From Enterococcus rivorum (GTDB lineage Bacteria; Bacillota; Bacilli; Lactobacillales; Enterococcaceae), in the NCBI RefSeq assembly GCF_001742285.1, contig NZ_MIEK01000045.1, positions 1-64,000 on the forward strand: a DNA stretch of 64,000 bases, in the 5' to 3' direction. Of the stretch, positions 32,116 through 40,666 are shown in pieces; position 1 is the stretch's first letter; each line of letters begins with the position of its first letter. The notes beneath the pieces are model-generated. The model saw only the letters and a list, made by a program, of their open reading frames with translations. It had not been told where the DNA came from and did not search any database. Made by a program: the position numbers and the translations under genes.

Positions 32116-34338
32116 ATGTTTAATTCAGAGTTTTTATTGAAATTATCCGATGTAGGGAATGATAGCCCCGAATATTTAGAGACTTTGTTTACTCTTAGTA
32201 ATGGACACGTTGGGGTAAGGGCTTCTGAACCGATAAAAAGGGGATTTGTAGTAGGAAATCCAGGGACGTTTATGAATGGCTTTTATGATTCTTATCCCAT
32301 TGTTTATGGGGAATGGGCATATGGTTATGCTAAAAATCATCAAACGATTGTTAAGTTACCTGATATTCGTGGAATTGTTCTTGAAATTGAAGGGGAACGC
32401 TCAGATCAAAGCCAATGGTCAATCACGAAAGAAGCTTTTTACTTGGATATGCATCGGGGCAAGCTGGAAGAAAGTTACTTAATCAGAACAAAAAACAATA
32501 AACAATTGAAATTAACCATTCAATCGTTTACGTCGTTCAAATACCGAGAAATATATGCTAGTAAATACAGTATTTCGGAAAGTAACTTTGCTGGAGAAGT
32601 TATTATTGAAAAGGATCTGCAATTGCTTAACTTAAAACAGACAAAATTGACTGATACGTCAGATCCACGAGTAGCTTCATCAAAAAGTCAGCTGAAAATG
32701 GCATATAGAAATTCACAGATCGCCTCTTTGACAACAGAACAGAGTCAACAAACGGTTTTATTTACTCAAATGAATCAGCAGACAGGAGAATTACAAAGTG
32801 TTGATCCTCTGATTTCTAGAGCCTCTATTTTAGTTCAACCAAGAAGCATTAAATCAGCAATCAATGTCGTTGCTTTTTCTGATTTTTATGTTGATACAAA
32901 GGTGACAGAACAGACCGTTGAAGATTTTCAAAAGCGTCTAACTGGAATGACTTATGAAGAGTTATTAATCCAGCAGGAACAGATGGTTAATGATTTTTGG
33001 ACGGTTAGTGATATTCGTATAGATGGACATGAAGCCTTACAAAAAGGGTTACGATTTAACTTATTTCATCTATTTCAAAGCGCTGGTCGTGAGGGGAAAA
33101 CGAATTATTCTGCTAAGGGTTTAACAGGCGAAGGATATGAAGGGCACTATTTTTGGGACACAGAGATGTACATTTTGCCGTTCTTTATTTATACACAGCC
33201 AGAAATCGCGAAGGAATTGTTAAGCTATCGTCATTATATTTTGCCAAAAGCTAAAGAACGTGCGAAAGAAATGGGTCAAAAAGGAGCATTATTTGCTTGG
33301 CGAACCATCAATGGGGAAGAAGCTAGTGCATACTATCCAGCAGGAACGGCACAAGTCCATATAAATGCAGATATTAGTTATGCTTTTCAACTTTATGAAA
33401 AAGTAACAGGTGATTCAGCTTTCATTAAAGAAGTAGGGGCAGAAGTCATCTATGAAACAGCCAGATTTTGGCTATCGTATGGTAGTTGGATCAAGAAAAA
33501 TGGCAAACAACAGTTTTGCATTAATGGTGTCACTGGGCCAGATGAATACACCGCCCTAGTAAATAACAATTACTATACAAACAAAATGGCGCAAAATAAC
33601 TTACGCTATGCTGTTGAATTAGCAGAACGTTACCATAACCTGAGCGTTCAAAATGAATATGCTGATTGGCGTAAAGCAGCGGAAGCAATTTATTTACCTT
33701 ACGATGAAGAGACAAAACGAGTGAAACAGGATGATTCATTTTTTGAAAAAGAGGTTTGGCCATTTAGTCAAACGCCAAAAGAAAACTATCCACTGTTGTT
33801 GCATTATCATCCAATGGTTATTTATAAGTATCAAGTGTGTAAACAGGCAGATGCATTATTAGCAGAGCTTTTATTTCCGCAAGATTATTCAAAAGAACAA
33901 ATCATTCGTGATTACGAGTACTATGAATCTGTTACAACACATGATTCATCTTTATCTCGTTCTGTTTTTAGTATTTTAGCCAGTCGCACAGATCAACCTG
34001 AAAAAGGGTATTCTTATTTTATGGATACAGCGTTGATGGATTTAACAGATTTACAAGGGAACGTTAAAGATGGGATTCATGCGGCGAATATGGGTGGCAG
34101 CTGGCTAAGTATGATTTATGGTTTTGCGGGGTTGTCTTATTTAGAAGATAAAATAGTCGTTCGAAATCATTTGCCAGAAGAGATTAAAGAGCTGGAGTTC
34201 AAATTGAAAATCGCTGGGAACTTAATTGCCTTTCATATTTCCCTTAAAAGAATTTCAGCAGAAATTAAAGAAGCAGGAAAACCTATTACGATTACAGCGG
34301 ATAAATCTGTTATTACAATCAAATTGACTGAAGGATAA
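32116..34338 (+). CDS. GH65 glycoside phosphorylase (kojibiose/nigerose type)
   Basis: Inverting disaccharide phosphorylase of 740 residues. Early TLSNGHVGVRAS, the central GYEGHYFWDTEMYILP and LFAWRTINGEEASAYYPAGTAQVHINADI, and the catalytic Glu in GVTGPDEYTALVNNNYYTN. The AYYPAGTAQ segment resembles kojibiose/nigerose-type enzymes rather than maltose phosphorylase; exact specificity is uncertain. ATG 32116 follows AAGGAG at 9 bases, so the longer frame to 32050 is not used. No transporter or beta-phosphoglucomutase is adjacent. Confidence 0.87.
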   Translation: MFNSEFLLKLSDVGNDSPEYLETLFTLSNGHVGVRASEPIKRGFVVGNPGTFMNGFYDSYPIVYGEWAYGYAKNHQTIVKLPDIRGIVLEIEGERSDQSQWSITKEAFYLDMHRGKLEESYLIRTKNNKQLKLTIQSFTSFKYREIYASKYSISESNFAGEVIIEKDLQLLNLKQTKLTDTSDPRVASSKSQLKMAYRNSQIASLTTEQSQQTVLFTQMNQQTGELQSVDPLISRASILVQPRSIKSAINVVAFSDFYVDTKVTEQTVEDFQKRLTGMTYEELLIQQEQMVNDFWTVSDIRIDGHEALQKGLRFNLFHLFQSAGREGKTNYSAKGLTGEGYEGHYFWDTEMYILPFFIYTQPEIAKELLSYRHYILPKAKERAKEMGQKGALFAWRTINGEEASAYYPAGTAQVHINADISYAFQLYEKVTGDSAFIKEVGAEVIYETARFWLSYGSWIKKNGKQQFCINGVTGPDEYTALVNNNYYTNKMAQNNLRYAVELAERYHNLSVQNEYADWRKAAEAIYLPYDEETKRVKQDDSFFEKEVWPFSQTPKENYPLLLHYHPMVIYKYQVCKQADALLAELLFPQDYSKEQIIRDYEYYESVTTHDSSLSRSVFSILASRTDQPEKGYSYFMDTALMDLTDLQGNVKDGIHAANMGGSWLSMIYGFAGLSYLEDKIVVRNHLPEEIKELEFKLKIAGNLIAFHISLKRISAEIKEAGKPITITADKSVITIKLTEG

Positions 34339-34375
34339 GGAACCAAAAATTGGGGAAACTTTTTTTCGTCAGCAT

Positions 34376-34426
34376 AAAAAATACCAGACTCTAGGTTTTG
34401 TGTATCCTAGAATCTGGTATTTTTTA
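34376..34426. terminator. Bidirectional terminator
   Basis: AAAAATACCAGA..CTAGG pairs with CCTAG..TCTGGTATTTTT. It serves the convergent GH65 gene and the small membrane protein gene. Confidence 0.88.
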
Positions 34427-34765
34427 CTCTTTAAGTCGTTTAATATCAATAACTGTCCCTGTGTAAGCATCTGCAATAAATTCATATTGCACCCTATTTC
34501 CATCTTCTAACCGTGAAATACCACCATTATATGTTTTTGAGTGGATCGCAAATTTTCTTAACGGTTTTTTCTCAAATTCAATCCATGAGCCTTCAATAGG
34601 ACCTTCTTCAAGAAAAGCCTTTTTTACATCTTCCAATACTAAGTCCGCATCCATTGTTCTTTTTTTGTTATACCACATTGCAGAAGCAATCCCACTTAAG
34701 AGCCCCACACTGACACCTAAAGCTAAACCACCTTTAAAATAACTTAATTCATTTTCATCATTCAT
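34424..34765 (-). CDS. Membrane-anchored PepSY-like small protein
   Basis: 113 residues. One N-terminal membrane helix (GGLALGVSVGLLSGIASAMWY), then a domain ending FIADAYTGTVIDIKRLKE that resembles PepSY modules. Start ATG with AGGAGG upstream on the minus strand. Function unknown; such proteins often modulate extracytoplasmic proteases. Confidence 0.65.
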   Translation of the reverse strand: MNDENELSYFKGGLALGVSVGLLSGIASAMWYNKKRTMDADLVLEDVKKAFLEEGPIEGSWIEFEKKPLRKFAIHSKTYNGGISRLEDGNRVQYEFIADAYTGTVIDIKRLKE

Positions 34766-35065
34766 TAGGAATAACCTCCTATACTCTCAAAAGTTTGCCA
34801 AAAAATAGTTGGCTATGTGTTCATTTTAACATACTGTTGCAGATTGTAGGAAAACAAACGATTATTTTGTAGAGAAATTAACTTAGACGACTGGTCTCTT
34901 TCAACCAACTATTTGAGAGTATCAAGATACATTTAAAATGGTGTAAGATTCTAATCAAAAGCTACTATCTTAACTTTTAACCTATATTTGACAAGGTAGT
35001 AAATAAGAGATAGGAAGAATTAGTTGTAAGGAAAAAAGAGTGATCCTTTTGAAACAGTAAAACAA
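34766..35065. other. Gene-free spacer
   Basis: Divergent region between the small membrane protein and pepA. No gene seen. Confidence 0.4.
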
Positions 35066-35095
35066 TTGTTCAATTATTTTATTTTGCGTTATAAT
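35066..35095 (+). promoter_or_regulatory. Promoter of pepA
   Basis: TTGTTC (35066-35071), an 18-base spacer and a perfect TATAAT (35090-35095). Predicted start near 35102. Confidence 0.6.
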
Positions 35096-35121
35096 AAGGA
35101 TGAAATCATATCATGAAAGGA

Positions 35122-35210
35122 GTTCCTGCTTTTCGAGAAAGTCAGACTGACTTTTAACCGTCAAAAATTGGTTGATGGGTTAGCGGAATAACCCAAAACA
35201 TGGCAGGAAA
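35122..35210 (+). promoter_or_regulatory. Multibranch structured leader masking the pepA ribosome site
   Basis: A closing stem TTCCTGC (35123-35129) with GCAGGAA (35203-35209) captures the AGGAA ribosome site. Inside are three hairpins: AAAGTCA/TGACTTT (35138-35154), AACC/GGTT (35156-35173) and GGGTTA/TAACCC (35177-35194, loop GCGGAA). The junction occupies nearly the whole leader, suggesting a translational switch. I do not recognise a known riboswitch class. Confidence 0.55.
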
Positions 35211-35217
35211 ACATATA

Positions 35218-36294
35218 ATGGAAGAAAAAACATTTCAACGCATTAAAGAGTTAACTGAATTACAAGGAACAAGTGGATTTGAAGAGGATATTCGTGCCTA
35301 TATGAAAGAGCATATGACACCATTAGTAGACGATATTCAATATGATGGTTTAGGTGGTATTTTTGGCTTAAAGAGAAACAAAGCAGATGATGCACCTCGA
35401 GTAATGGTTGCGGCCCACATGGATGAAGTAGGCTTTATGTTAACGCAAATCAATGACAATGGATTATTCCGAGTAGTTCCTCTAGGTGGTTGGAATCCTT
35501 ATGTTGTCTCAGCACAACGTTTTACTTTAAAAACTAGCAAGGGAAATTATCCATGTATCTCTTCTTCAGTACCACCACATTTATTGCGTGGCACCAGTGG
35601 ACAAAAACAATTAGAAGTAACAGATGTTTTATTTGATGCTGGGTTTGAATCAAAAGAGGAAGCAGAAAGCTTTGGTGTTCGTCCTGGCGATACGATTGTT
35701 CCACAAGTAGAAACAATTAAAACAGCAAATGGTAAAAATATCATCAGTAAATCTTGGGACAATCGTTATGGTTGTACAATGGTCTTAGAAGCATTGGAAG
35801 CATTGCAAAATGAACAACTGGGTCATACTTTAATTGCTGGTGCAAATGTGCAAGAAGAAGTTGGGTTACGTGGAGCAAAACCAGCCGTTCATAAATTTAG
35901 ACCTGATTTATTTTTTGCCGTAGACTGTTCAGCAGCTGATGATACTCAAACGAAAAAAGGAACTTACGGTCATCTAGGTGAAGGAACGCTATTGCGTATT
36001 TTTGATCCTGGCATGATTACGTTAAAAAATATGCGTGAATACTTGCTAGATACAGCTGAAACGAACAATATTCCGTATCAATACTTCGTATCTAAAGGTG
36101 GAACAGATGCTGGGGCGGCTCATACTTCTAATAATGGTGTGCCAAGTTCAGTGATTGGTGTTTGTGGACGTTATATTCATACGCATCAAACGATGTTCAG
36201 TATTAAAGATTTTGAAGCAGCAAGAGAACTGCTTATTCAAGTCTTAAAAGGATTAGACAAATCTACAGTAAATACTATTATTTACGGAAAGTAG
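35218..36294 (+). CDS. pepA: Glutamyl aminopeptidase, M42 family
   Basis: 358-residue cytosolic metalloaminopeptidase forming large complexes in relatives. Metal ligands and catalytic residues lie in VAAHMDEVGFM, SKSWDNRYG, NVQEEVGLRGA, FAVDCSAAD and the late HTH (RYIHTHQTM). ATG 35218 has AGGAAA 8 bases upstream; the in-frame ATG 35200 would put the ribosome site inside the gene. Followed closely by a thioredoxin-like gene. Confidence 0.92.
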   Translation: MEEKTFQRIKELTELQGTSGFEEDIRAYMKEHMTPLVDDIQYDGLGGIFGLKRNKADDAPRVMVAAHMDEVGFMLTQINDNGLFRVVPLGGWNPYVVSAQRFTLKTSKGNYPCISSSVPPHLLRGTSGQKQLEVTDVLFDAGFESKEEAESFGVRPGDTIVPQVETIKTANGKNIISKSWDNRYGCTMVLEALEALQNEQLGHTLIAGANVQEEVGLRGAKPAVHKFRPDLFFAVDCSAADDTQTKKGTYGHLGEGTLLRIFDPGMITLKNMREYLLDTAETNNIPYQYFVSKGGTDAGAAHTSNNGVPSSVIGVCGRYIHTHQTMFSIKDFEAARELLIQVLKGLDKSTVNTIIYGK

Positions 36295-36304
36295 GTATAA
36301 AAGC

Positions 36305-36625
36305 ATGATTAGACCAACTTCTTTAGAGGAATTAGCCAGCTATGTAGAAAAGGGCAAAAGTATCTTCTTTTTTACAGCTGATTGGTGTGGCGATTGTACC
36401 TTTATTAAACCAGTGATGCCAGAAATCGAAGCCGAATATCCAGAATTTCGTTTTATCGAAGTTGATCGTGACCAATTTATAGACGTCGCTGCGGAATGGA
36501 CTATTTTTGGGATACCAAGCTTTGTTGTAACGGAAGATGGAAAAGAATTAGGCAGATTAGTCAATAAAAATCGTAAAACGAAACAAGAAATTCTATCGTT
36601 TTTGAAAGATTTACCTAGTCGTTAA
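36305..36625 (+). CDS. Thioredoxin-family protein
   Basis: 106 residues with the redox motif WCGDC (FTADWCGDCTF) and the cis-Pro in FGIPSFVV. Probably a cytosolic thiol reductase. It lies 10 bases after pepA and is likely in its operon. Confidence 0.88.
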   Translation: MIRPTSLEELASYVEKGKSIFFFTADWCGDCTFIKPVMPEIEAEYPEFRFIEVDRDQFIDVAAEWTIFGIPSFVVTEDGKELGRLVNKNRKTKQEILSFLKDLPSR

Positions 36626-36689
36626 AAAATGTTCTGTAGTCAAGTGAAGAATAGTTCCTGTACAAAAAAAGAATCAGGAGATGAGCACT

Positions 36690-37145
36690 ATGGAAACACA
36701 AACCTATCAAACAATATTAGTGGGTGTAGATGGTAGTGAACAAGCAAACCTAGCGTATAAACGGGCAATTGGAGTGGCTAAAAGAAATCAAGGCCGAGTC
36801 GTTGTCGTCCATGTGGTAGAAAATAAACTCTATACGATGATGGGCTATTCAACCATGAATGATAGTTTAATTGAGCAAGAAACCGATGAGGCTAAAGAAA
36901 TTCTTGATGAATGCAAGAAATATGCTAAAAGTGTTGGCTTCAGTCAAGTTGAAACACTCATTACTTACGGTGTAGCAAAAGAAGTGATGTGTAAAGAATT
37001 GCCTGAAAAATACCATGTAGATTTAATTATGGTAGGACAGTCTGGACTTAATGCGGTAGAGCGAATGGTAGTTGGCAGTGTTAGCAGTTACATTATTCGT
37101 CATGCGCCTTGTGATGTGTTAATAGTTCATCCTGAAATCAATTGA
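36690..37145 (+). CDS. Universal stress protein, UspA family
   Basis: 151 residues. Nucleotide-binding features: ILVGVDGSEQANLAYKRA at the start and GQSGLNAVERMVVGSVSSYIIRHAPCDVLIV at the end (GxxG-9x-G[S/T] motif). ATG 36690 is 9 bases after GGAG; the in-frame ATG 36681 abuts that site. Confidence 0.88.
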   Translation: METQTYQTILVGVDGSEQANLAYKRAIGVAKRNQGRVVVVHVVENKLYTMMGYSTMNDSLIEQETDEAKEILDECKKYAKSVGFSQVETLITYGVAKEVMCKELPEKYHVDLIMVGQSGLNAVERMVVGSVSSYIIRHAPCDVLIVHPEIN

Positions 37146-37176
37146 TCCATTAACAGTGGGTCGCAGTTTTTAATAG

Positions 37177-37217
37177 AAAATGGAGGAGTCGACCAAAAGA
37201 TTCTTCCATTTTTTATA
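37177..37217 (+). terminator. Terminator of usp gene
   Basis: AAAATGGAGGA pairs with TTCTTCCATTTT (wobble pairs), followed by T residues. Confidence 0.75.
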
Positions 37218-37307
37218 TTTTTGTAATAAACTACCTGAAATATCATGCATGAATGGCCTTTTTTTGATAAGATAGGACAGGAGAGAAATTAGGAGGTCGA
37301 AGAACAA

Positions 37308-37925
37308 ATGATTTTTTCATATAATCAAGCCCATATAGGCGATGTATTATTAGTCATCGTAGCAGATGATAAAGGACAAGAGAATCAAGTTGAACGCAAA
37401 GGGGATATTGCCAGAGTTTCAACTGTTGAAGATAATCAAGTGGTAGGTTGGAATATTTTTAATGCGACAGACTTGTTAGGGGATATTCAAGGAAGCGGAC
37501 AAGTAAAATTGACAGATGAGCAATTTGAAAAGCTGAATGAAGCGCTGAAAGAAGCAGGGTTTTCAGAACAATTAACCAGCGATTCGACACCAAAAATTGT
37601 CGTTGGATTTGTAAAATCCTGCAAGAAGCATCCAGATTCAGACCATTTATCGATTACTCAGACAGAAGTAGATAATGGAGAGGTTTTACAAATTGTTTGC
37701 GGCGCACCCAATATTAAAGCCGGTCAAAAAGTCGTTGTGGCAAAACCAGGAGCGATGATGCCAGATGGCTTGCTAATTTGGCCAGGCGTTTTACGAGGAG
37801 AAGAAAGCTTTGGTATGATTTGTTCCGCGAAAGAGCTACATTTGCCAGATGCTCCTGAGAAAAAAGGAATCTTAGAATTACCTTTTGATGCAGAAGTAGG
37901 AAGTGTATTTCCAATAGGGGAATAG
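37308..37925 (+). CDS. ytpR: YtpR family tRNA-binding protein
   Basis: 205 residues with a C-terminal EMAP/OB-fold tRNA-binding domain (VGFVKSCKKHPDSDHLSITQTEVDNGEVLQIVCGAPNIKAGQKVVVAKPGAMMPDG, shown here as the conserved core) like that of PheT. ATG follows AGGAGGTCG. Role in the cell is not established. Confidence 0.88.
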   Translation: MIFSYNQAHIGDVLLVIVADDKGQENQVERKGDIARVSTVEDNQVVGWNIFNATDLLGDIQGSGQVKLTDEQFEKLNEALKEAGFSEQLTSDSTPKIVVGFVKSCKKHPDSDHLSITQTEVDNGEVLQIVCGAPNIKAGQKVVVAKPGAMMPDGLLIWPGVLRGEESFGMICSAKELHLPDAPEKKGILELPFDAEVGSVFPIGE

Positions 37926-37936
37926 ATAGACAAATT

Positions 37937-37981
37937 AAAGACTAGGGATACCAATTAGTTGATGGAAGCCCTAGTCTTTTT
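37937..37981 (+). terminator. Terminator of ytpR
   Basis: AAAGACTAGGG pairs perfectly with CCCTAGTCTTT, then T residues. Confidence 0.88.
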
Positions 37982-38281
37982 GTTGAGCTAAGAATGGTTG
38001 ATTAATAAAAAAGAGTAAATCAGAGCAAGTATTAGAATCATAAGGCAAGGTGGAAAAACTTGATAATATTATGGAACCTCTAAAAAACATTTAGAACAAT
38101 TAAATTTGCAGAAGGAATATCCCATTTTGTTAAATATTTTCTAGTTTTTTTGTTAACAATCAGTTTTCCTATCTTCCTATTTTATTTAATAGGTCATCAT
38201 TTATCCAGCTTAATTTTATAAATCAGATATAAAATTAAGTTTCTTTACGTTGAAATACACATTAAATTTAAATTATATTTA
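37982..38281. other. Gene-free spacer
   Basis: AT-rich, nothing supported. Contains the 3' side of the minus-strand Rgg gene. Confidence 0.4.
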
Positions 38282-39130
38282 TTATTTTATTGAAATGAAA
38301 TTTTCGATTTTTTGTACTTTTTCTGTGAAGGATTTAGCTAGTCCAGAGTAGTCTAAATCGTTTAGAAGTTGAATAGAATGTAGTAGTTTTGGATCGACTT
38401 TTTTATTTATATAAGAACTGGCAATCAATTTATTGATAGATGCTAATATTTTCTCGAAAATCAAATGAGACTTGTAAGCCTCAGTCTCAGCTTCTTGACT
38501 ATAAAGCACTGCTTTGTTGAAATGGCCATGATTAATATGGTAATCACTTAGATTAATCAGTGTTTTGATATAGATATTATTGCATTGGAAATCAACTTTC
38601 GTTTTTTTTATTAACTTTGTACCCAGAATATCTATGGCAGCGTTATCATAAATAAATAGAGTATTGTTAAGCAATTTTATTTCATAGTTTGACCAATCAT
38701 TGACTTTAATTAAGTAGTTGCTTAGTTCACTGTAGTCTCCTGTTACATATCCATATTCACGATATTCAATAACTGCATTTATCGTTAAAATAGTATGATG
38801 ACTTCTTAGAGTATTCATTTTTTTTAGTTTATTTATATAAAATAACGAATTTTCTTTGATGAAAATCAAGTCATTTGAATTTAAAAAATTTTTTATTTCA
38901 ATATAAATCATCTCGGATTTATAAAAATAACTATTATTTAAATGATTTTCAAATTCCATCATGCTAATATTTAGCCTATTGAGAATACGTAGGAACTTAT
39001 CATAAGAGCAATAGTAATTTGAATTTTCTAAATCTGATAAATGTGATCTAGAAATAATACCTTTTGAGACTTCTTCTTGTGTCATACCTTTATCCAATCG
39101 AATTTTTTTTAGAATTTCTCCAACAAGCAT
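38282..39130 (-). CDS. Rgg/GadR/MutR-family transcriptional regulator
   Basis: 282 residues, the typical Rgg length. The N-terminal HTH_3 is GEILKKIRLDKGMTQEEVSKGIISRSHLSDLE; the rest is all-helical TPR-like repeat, which in this family binds short peptide pheromones. Start ATG with AGGAGG upstream. Divergently transcribed from a 21-residue hydrophobic peptide ORF and a polysaccharide operon, the standard layout of an Rgg-SHP quorum-sensing pair. Confidence 0.82.
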   Translation of the reverse strand: MLVGEILKKIRLDKGMTQEEVSKGIISRSHLSDLENSNYYCSYDKFLRILNRLNISMMEFENHLNNSYFYKSEMIYIEIKNFLNSNDLIFIKENSLFYINKLKKMNTLRSHHTILTINAVIEYREYGYVTGDYSELSNYLIKVNDWSNYEIKLLNNTLFIYDNAAIDILGTKLIKKTKVDFQCNNIYIKTLINLSDYHINHGHFNKAVLYSQEAETEAYKSHLIFEKILASINKLIASSYINKKVDPKLLHSIQLLNDLDYSGLAKSFTEKVQKIENFISIK

Positions 39131-39168
39131 TTAAATTCCTCCTAATTTTAATTGTCGGAATAAGATAC

Positions 39169-39214
39169 AAACATACCTTACCCTGTTTCCATAGACTAAT
39201 ATTATAATTATAAT
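39169..39214 (+). promoter_or_regulatory. Candidate Rgg operator and promoter
   Basis: AAACA (39169-39173) and TGTTT (39184-39188) form an inverted repeat 10 bases apart, just upstream of two TATAAT hexamers (39203-39208 and 39209-39214) with no recognisable -35. This fits an activator-dependent promoter. Confidence 0.45.
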
Positions 39215-39245
39215 AAAAAAAAAGCGACGAAAGGTGGTATTTTAT

Positions 39246-39311
39246 ATGATTTATATATTATATATATGGTTGGTAGAACTTGTTTTTTTATCAAAAAACA
39301 TAGGGATTTAA
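39246..39311 (+). CDS. Candidate SHP-like pheromone peptide
   Basis: A 21-residue ORF starting MIYILYIWLV and ending SKNIGI, with a strong ribosome site (AAAGGTGG, 8 bases before ATG). It is strongly hydrophobic with one central Glu and a late Lys. Size, hydrophobicity, and position divergent from rgg and first in the target operon match short hydrophobic peptides of streptococcal Rgg systems. The N-terminus lacks the usual lysines. No experimental support; sequence too short for homology. Confidence 0.55.
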   Translation: MIYILYIWLVELVFLSKNIGI

Positions 39312-39365
39312 ACCTTATTTTAAACTTTCTAAACAAATATTGTCAAATATGATTATAAAGGTTTG

Positions 39366-40643
39366 ATGAACGATATGATTAGGTCGCTTGACAGTACAGG
39401 AGTGAAAATTAGAATTACGGTTCGTTTATTAATATTAGTAGTGATTGCACAAATGTTTTATCGAGCATTTATATATTCTTTTACAGTTCTTTATTTTTGG
39501 ACCTCTGTTCAATTTATATATATGTTGACTAAAATAATTTTATCGCTATTTTATAAAAAAAAGAAAAAAATTAAGGGGATAAAAAAGCAGAAAAAACTAT
39601 CTGTAAGCGTTATAATTGCGAGTTACAATGAGGATGCCAAGTCTGTTGCTCTTTTTTTTGAATCTTTATTAAGACAAACTAGTTTACCTGATGAAATTTT
39701 TTTTGTAGATGATGGAAGTGAAAATCTGTCTGCATATAATTATGTAAGAAGCTTGGAGAGTATACCTCAAGTAAAAATTTATGTTCATCGATTTAAAAAA
39801 AATCGAGGAAAAAAAGCAGCACAAGTCTGGAGTTTTAAGAAAGCCAAAGGAGCTATTTTCTTTTTAGCAGACTCAGATTCCACTTTACATAAAGATGCTT
39901 TAAGAGAACTAGTAAAATGCTTCTCGGATCAGCGTGTTGGTTCTGCTGTGGGACATATACTGCCAAGAAATGCTGAACAAAATTTTTTAACAAAAATGCA
40001 AGATATAAAGTATTTTAACGCTTTTAGATGCGGTCGTGGTGCGCAATCAGTCTTAAACAGTGTTTTAGTTTGTTCTGGAGCGATAAGCATGCATAGAAGA
40101 GAAATTGTTCTGTCGAATTTGAAACAATTTTTAAAAAAAGATGTCTTTGGAATTAATTGCGTTTCTGGTGATGATCGATGTTTAACTAGCTATTCTCTAA
40201 TGGGGGGCTATCAAACGATTTACCAATTAAGTGCAATATGTTATACAAATGTTCCATCAACTATTAAAGGTTTTTTTAAGCAAAGAACAAGATGGACAAA
40301 ATCAAGCATTCTCAGGTCGTGGCATTGCATGATAACTTTTGCTTGGAAAAAACCTCTCACTTGGCTTCTTTTATTTTGTGAAAGCTCTTTATGGTTTTTT
40401 GCTTTATTAGGGCGAGTGACTATTGCCATAAACTACGGTATTTATTTTAATGGGATACAGCTTCTTTTTGCAATTCTTTATTTTATTTTTGTAGCTCAAA
40501 TCTCAAGCGTTTATTATGCTGAAAAGAACTTTTTTAGATATTTGATTGTGCCTGTCTATTCTTTTTTTTATGGGGTGCTGCTAGCAATTACTCGCTTGTA
40601 TGCATTAATAACAATAAAGAAATCTGGTTGGAATACAAGATGA
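39366..40643 (+). CDS. Processive family-2 glycosyltransferase, hyaluronan-synthase-like
   Basis: 425-residue membrane enzyme. Two N-terminal membrane segments, cytoplasmic GT2 domain with ASYNED, VDDGS, ADSDS, SGDDRCLTSY and QRTRW, then four C-terminal segments. These are the substrate-binding, catalytic and processivity motifs of class I hyaluronan, chitin and cellulose synthases, so it likely polymerises and extrudes a polysaccharide. Start ATG 39366 behind AAAGG. It follows the small peptide by 54 bases and overlaps no gene before it; the dehydrogenase follows. Confidence 0.87.
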   Translation: MNDMIRSLDSTGVKIRITVRLLILVVIAQMFYRAFIYSFTVLYFWTSVQFIYMLTKIILSLFYKKKKKIKGIKKQKKLSVSVIIASYNEDAKSVALFFESLLRQTSLPDEIFFVDDGSENLSAYNYVRSLESIPQVKIYVHRFKKNRGKKAAQVWSFKKAKGAIFFLADSDSTLHKDALRELVKCFSDQRVGSAVGHILPRNAEQNFLTKMQDIKYFNAFRCGRGAQSVLNSVLVCSGAISMHRREIVLSNLKQFLKKDVFGINCVSGDDRCLTSYSLMGGYQTIYQLSAICYTNVPSTIKGFFKQRTRWTKSSILRSWHCMITFAWKKPLTWLLLFCESSLWFFALLGRVTIAINYGIYFNGIQLLFAILYFIFVAQISSVYYAEKNFFRYLIVPVYSFFYGVLLAITRLYALITIKKSGWNTR

Positions 40644-40666
40644 ATTTAGATCAAGGAGGGAATTCT

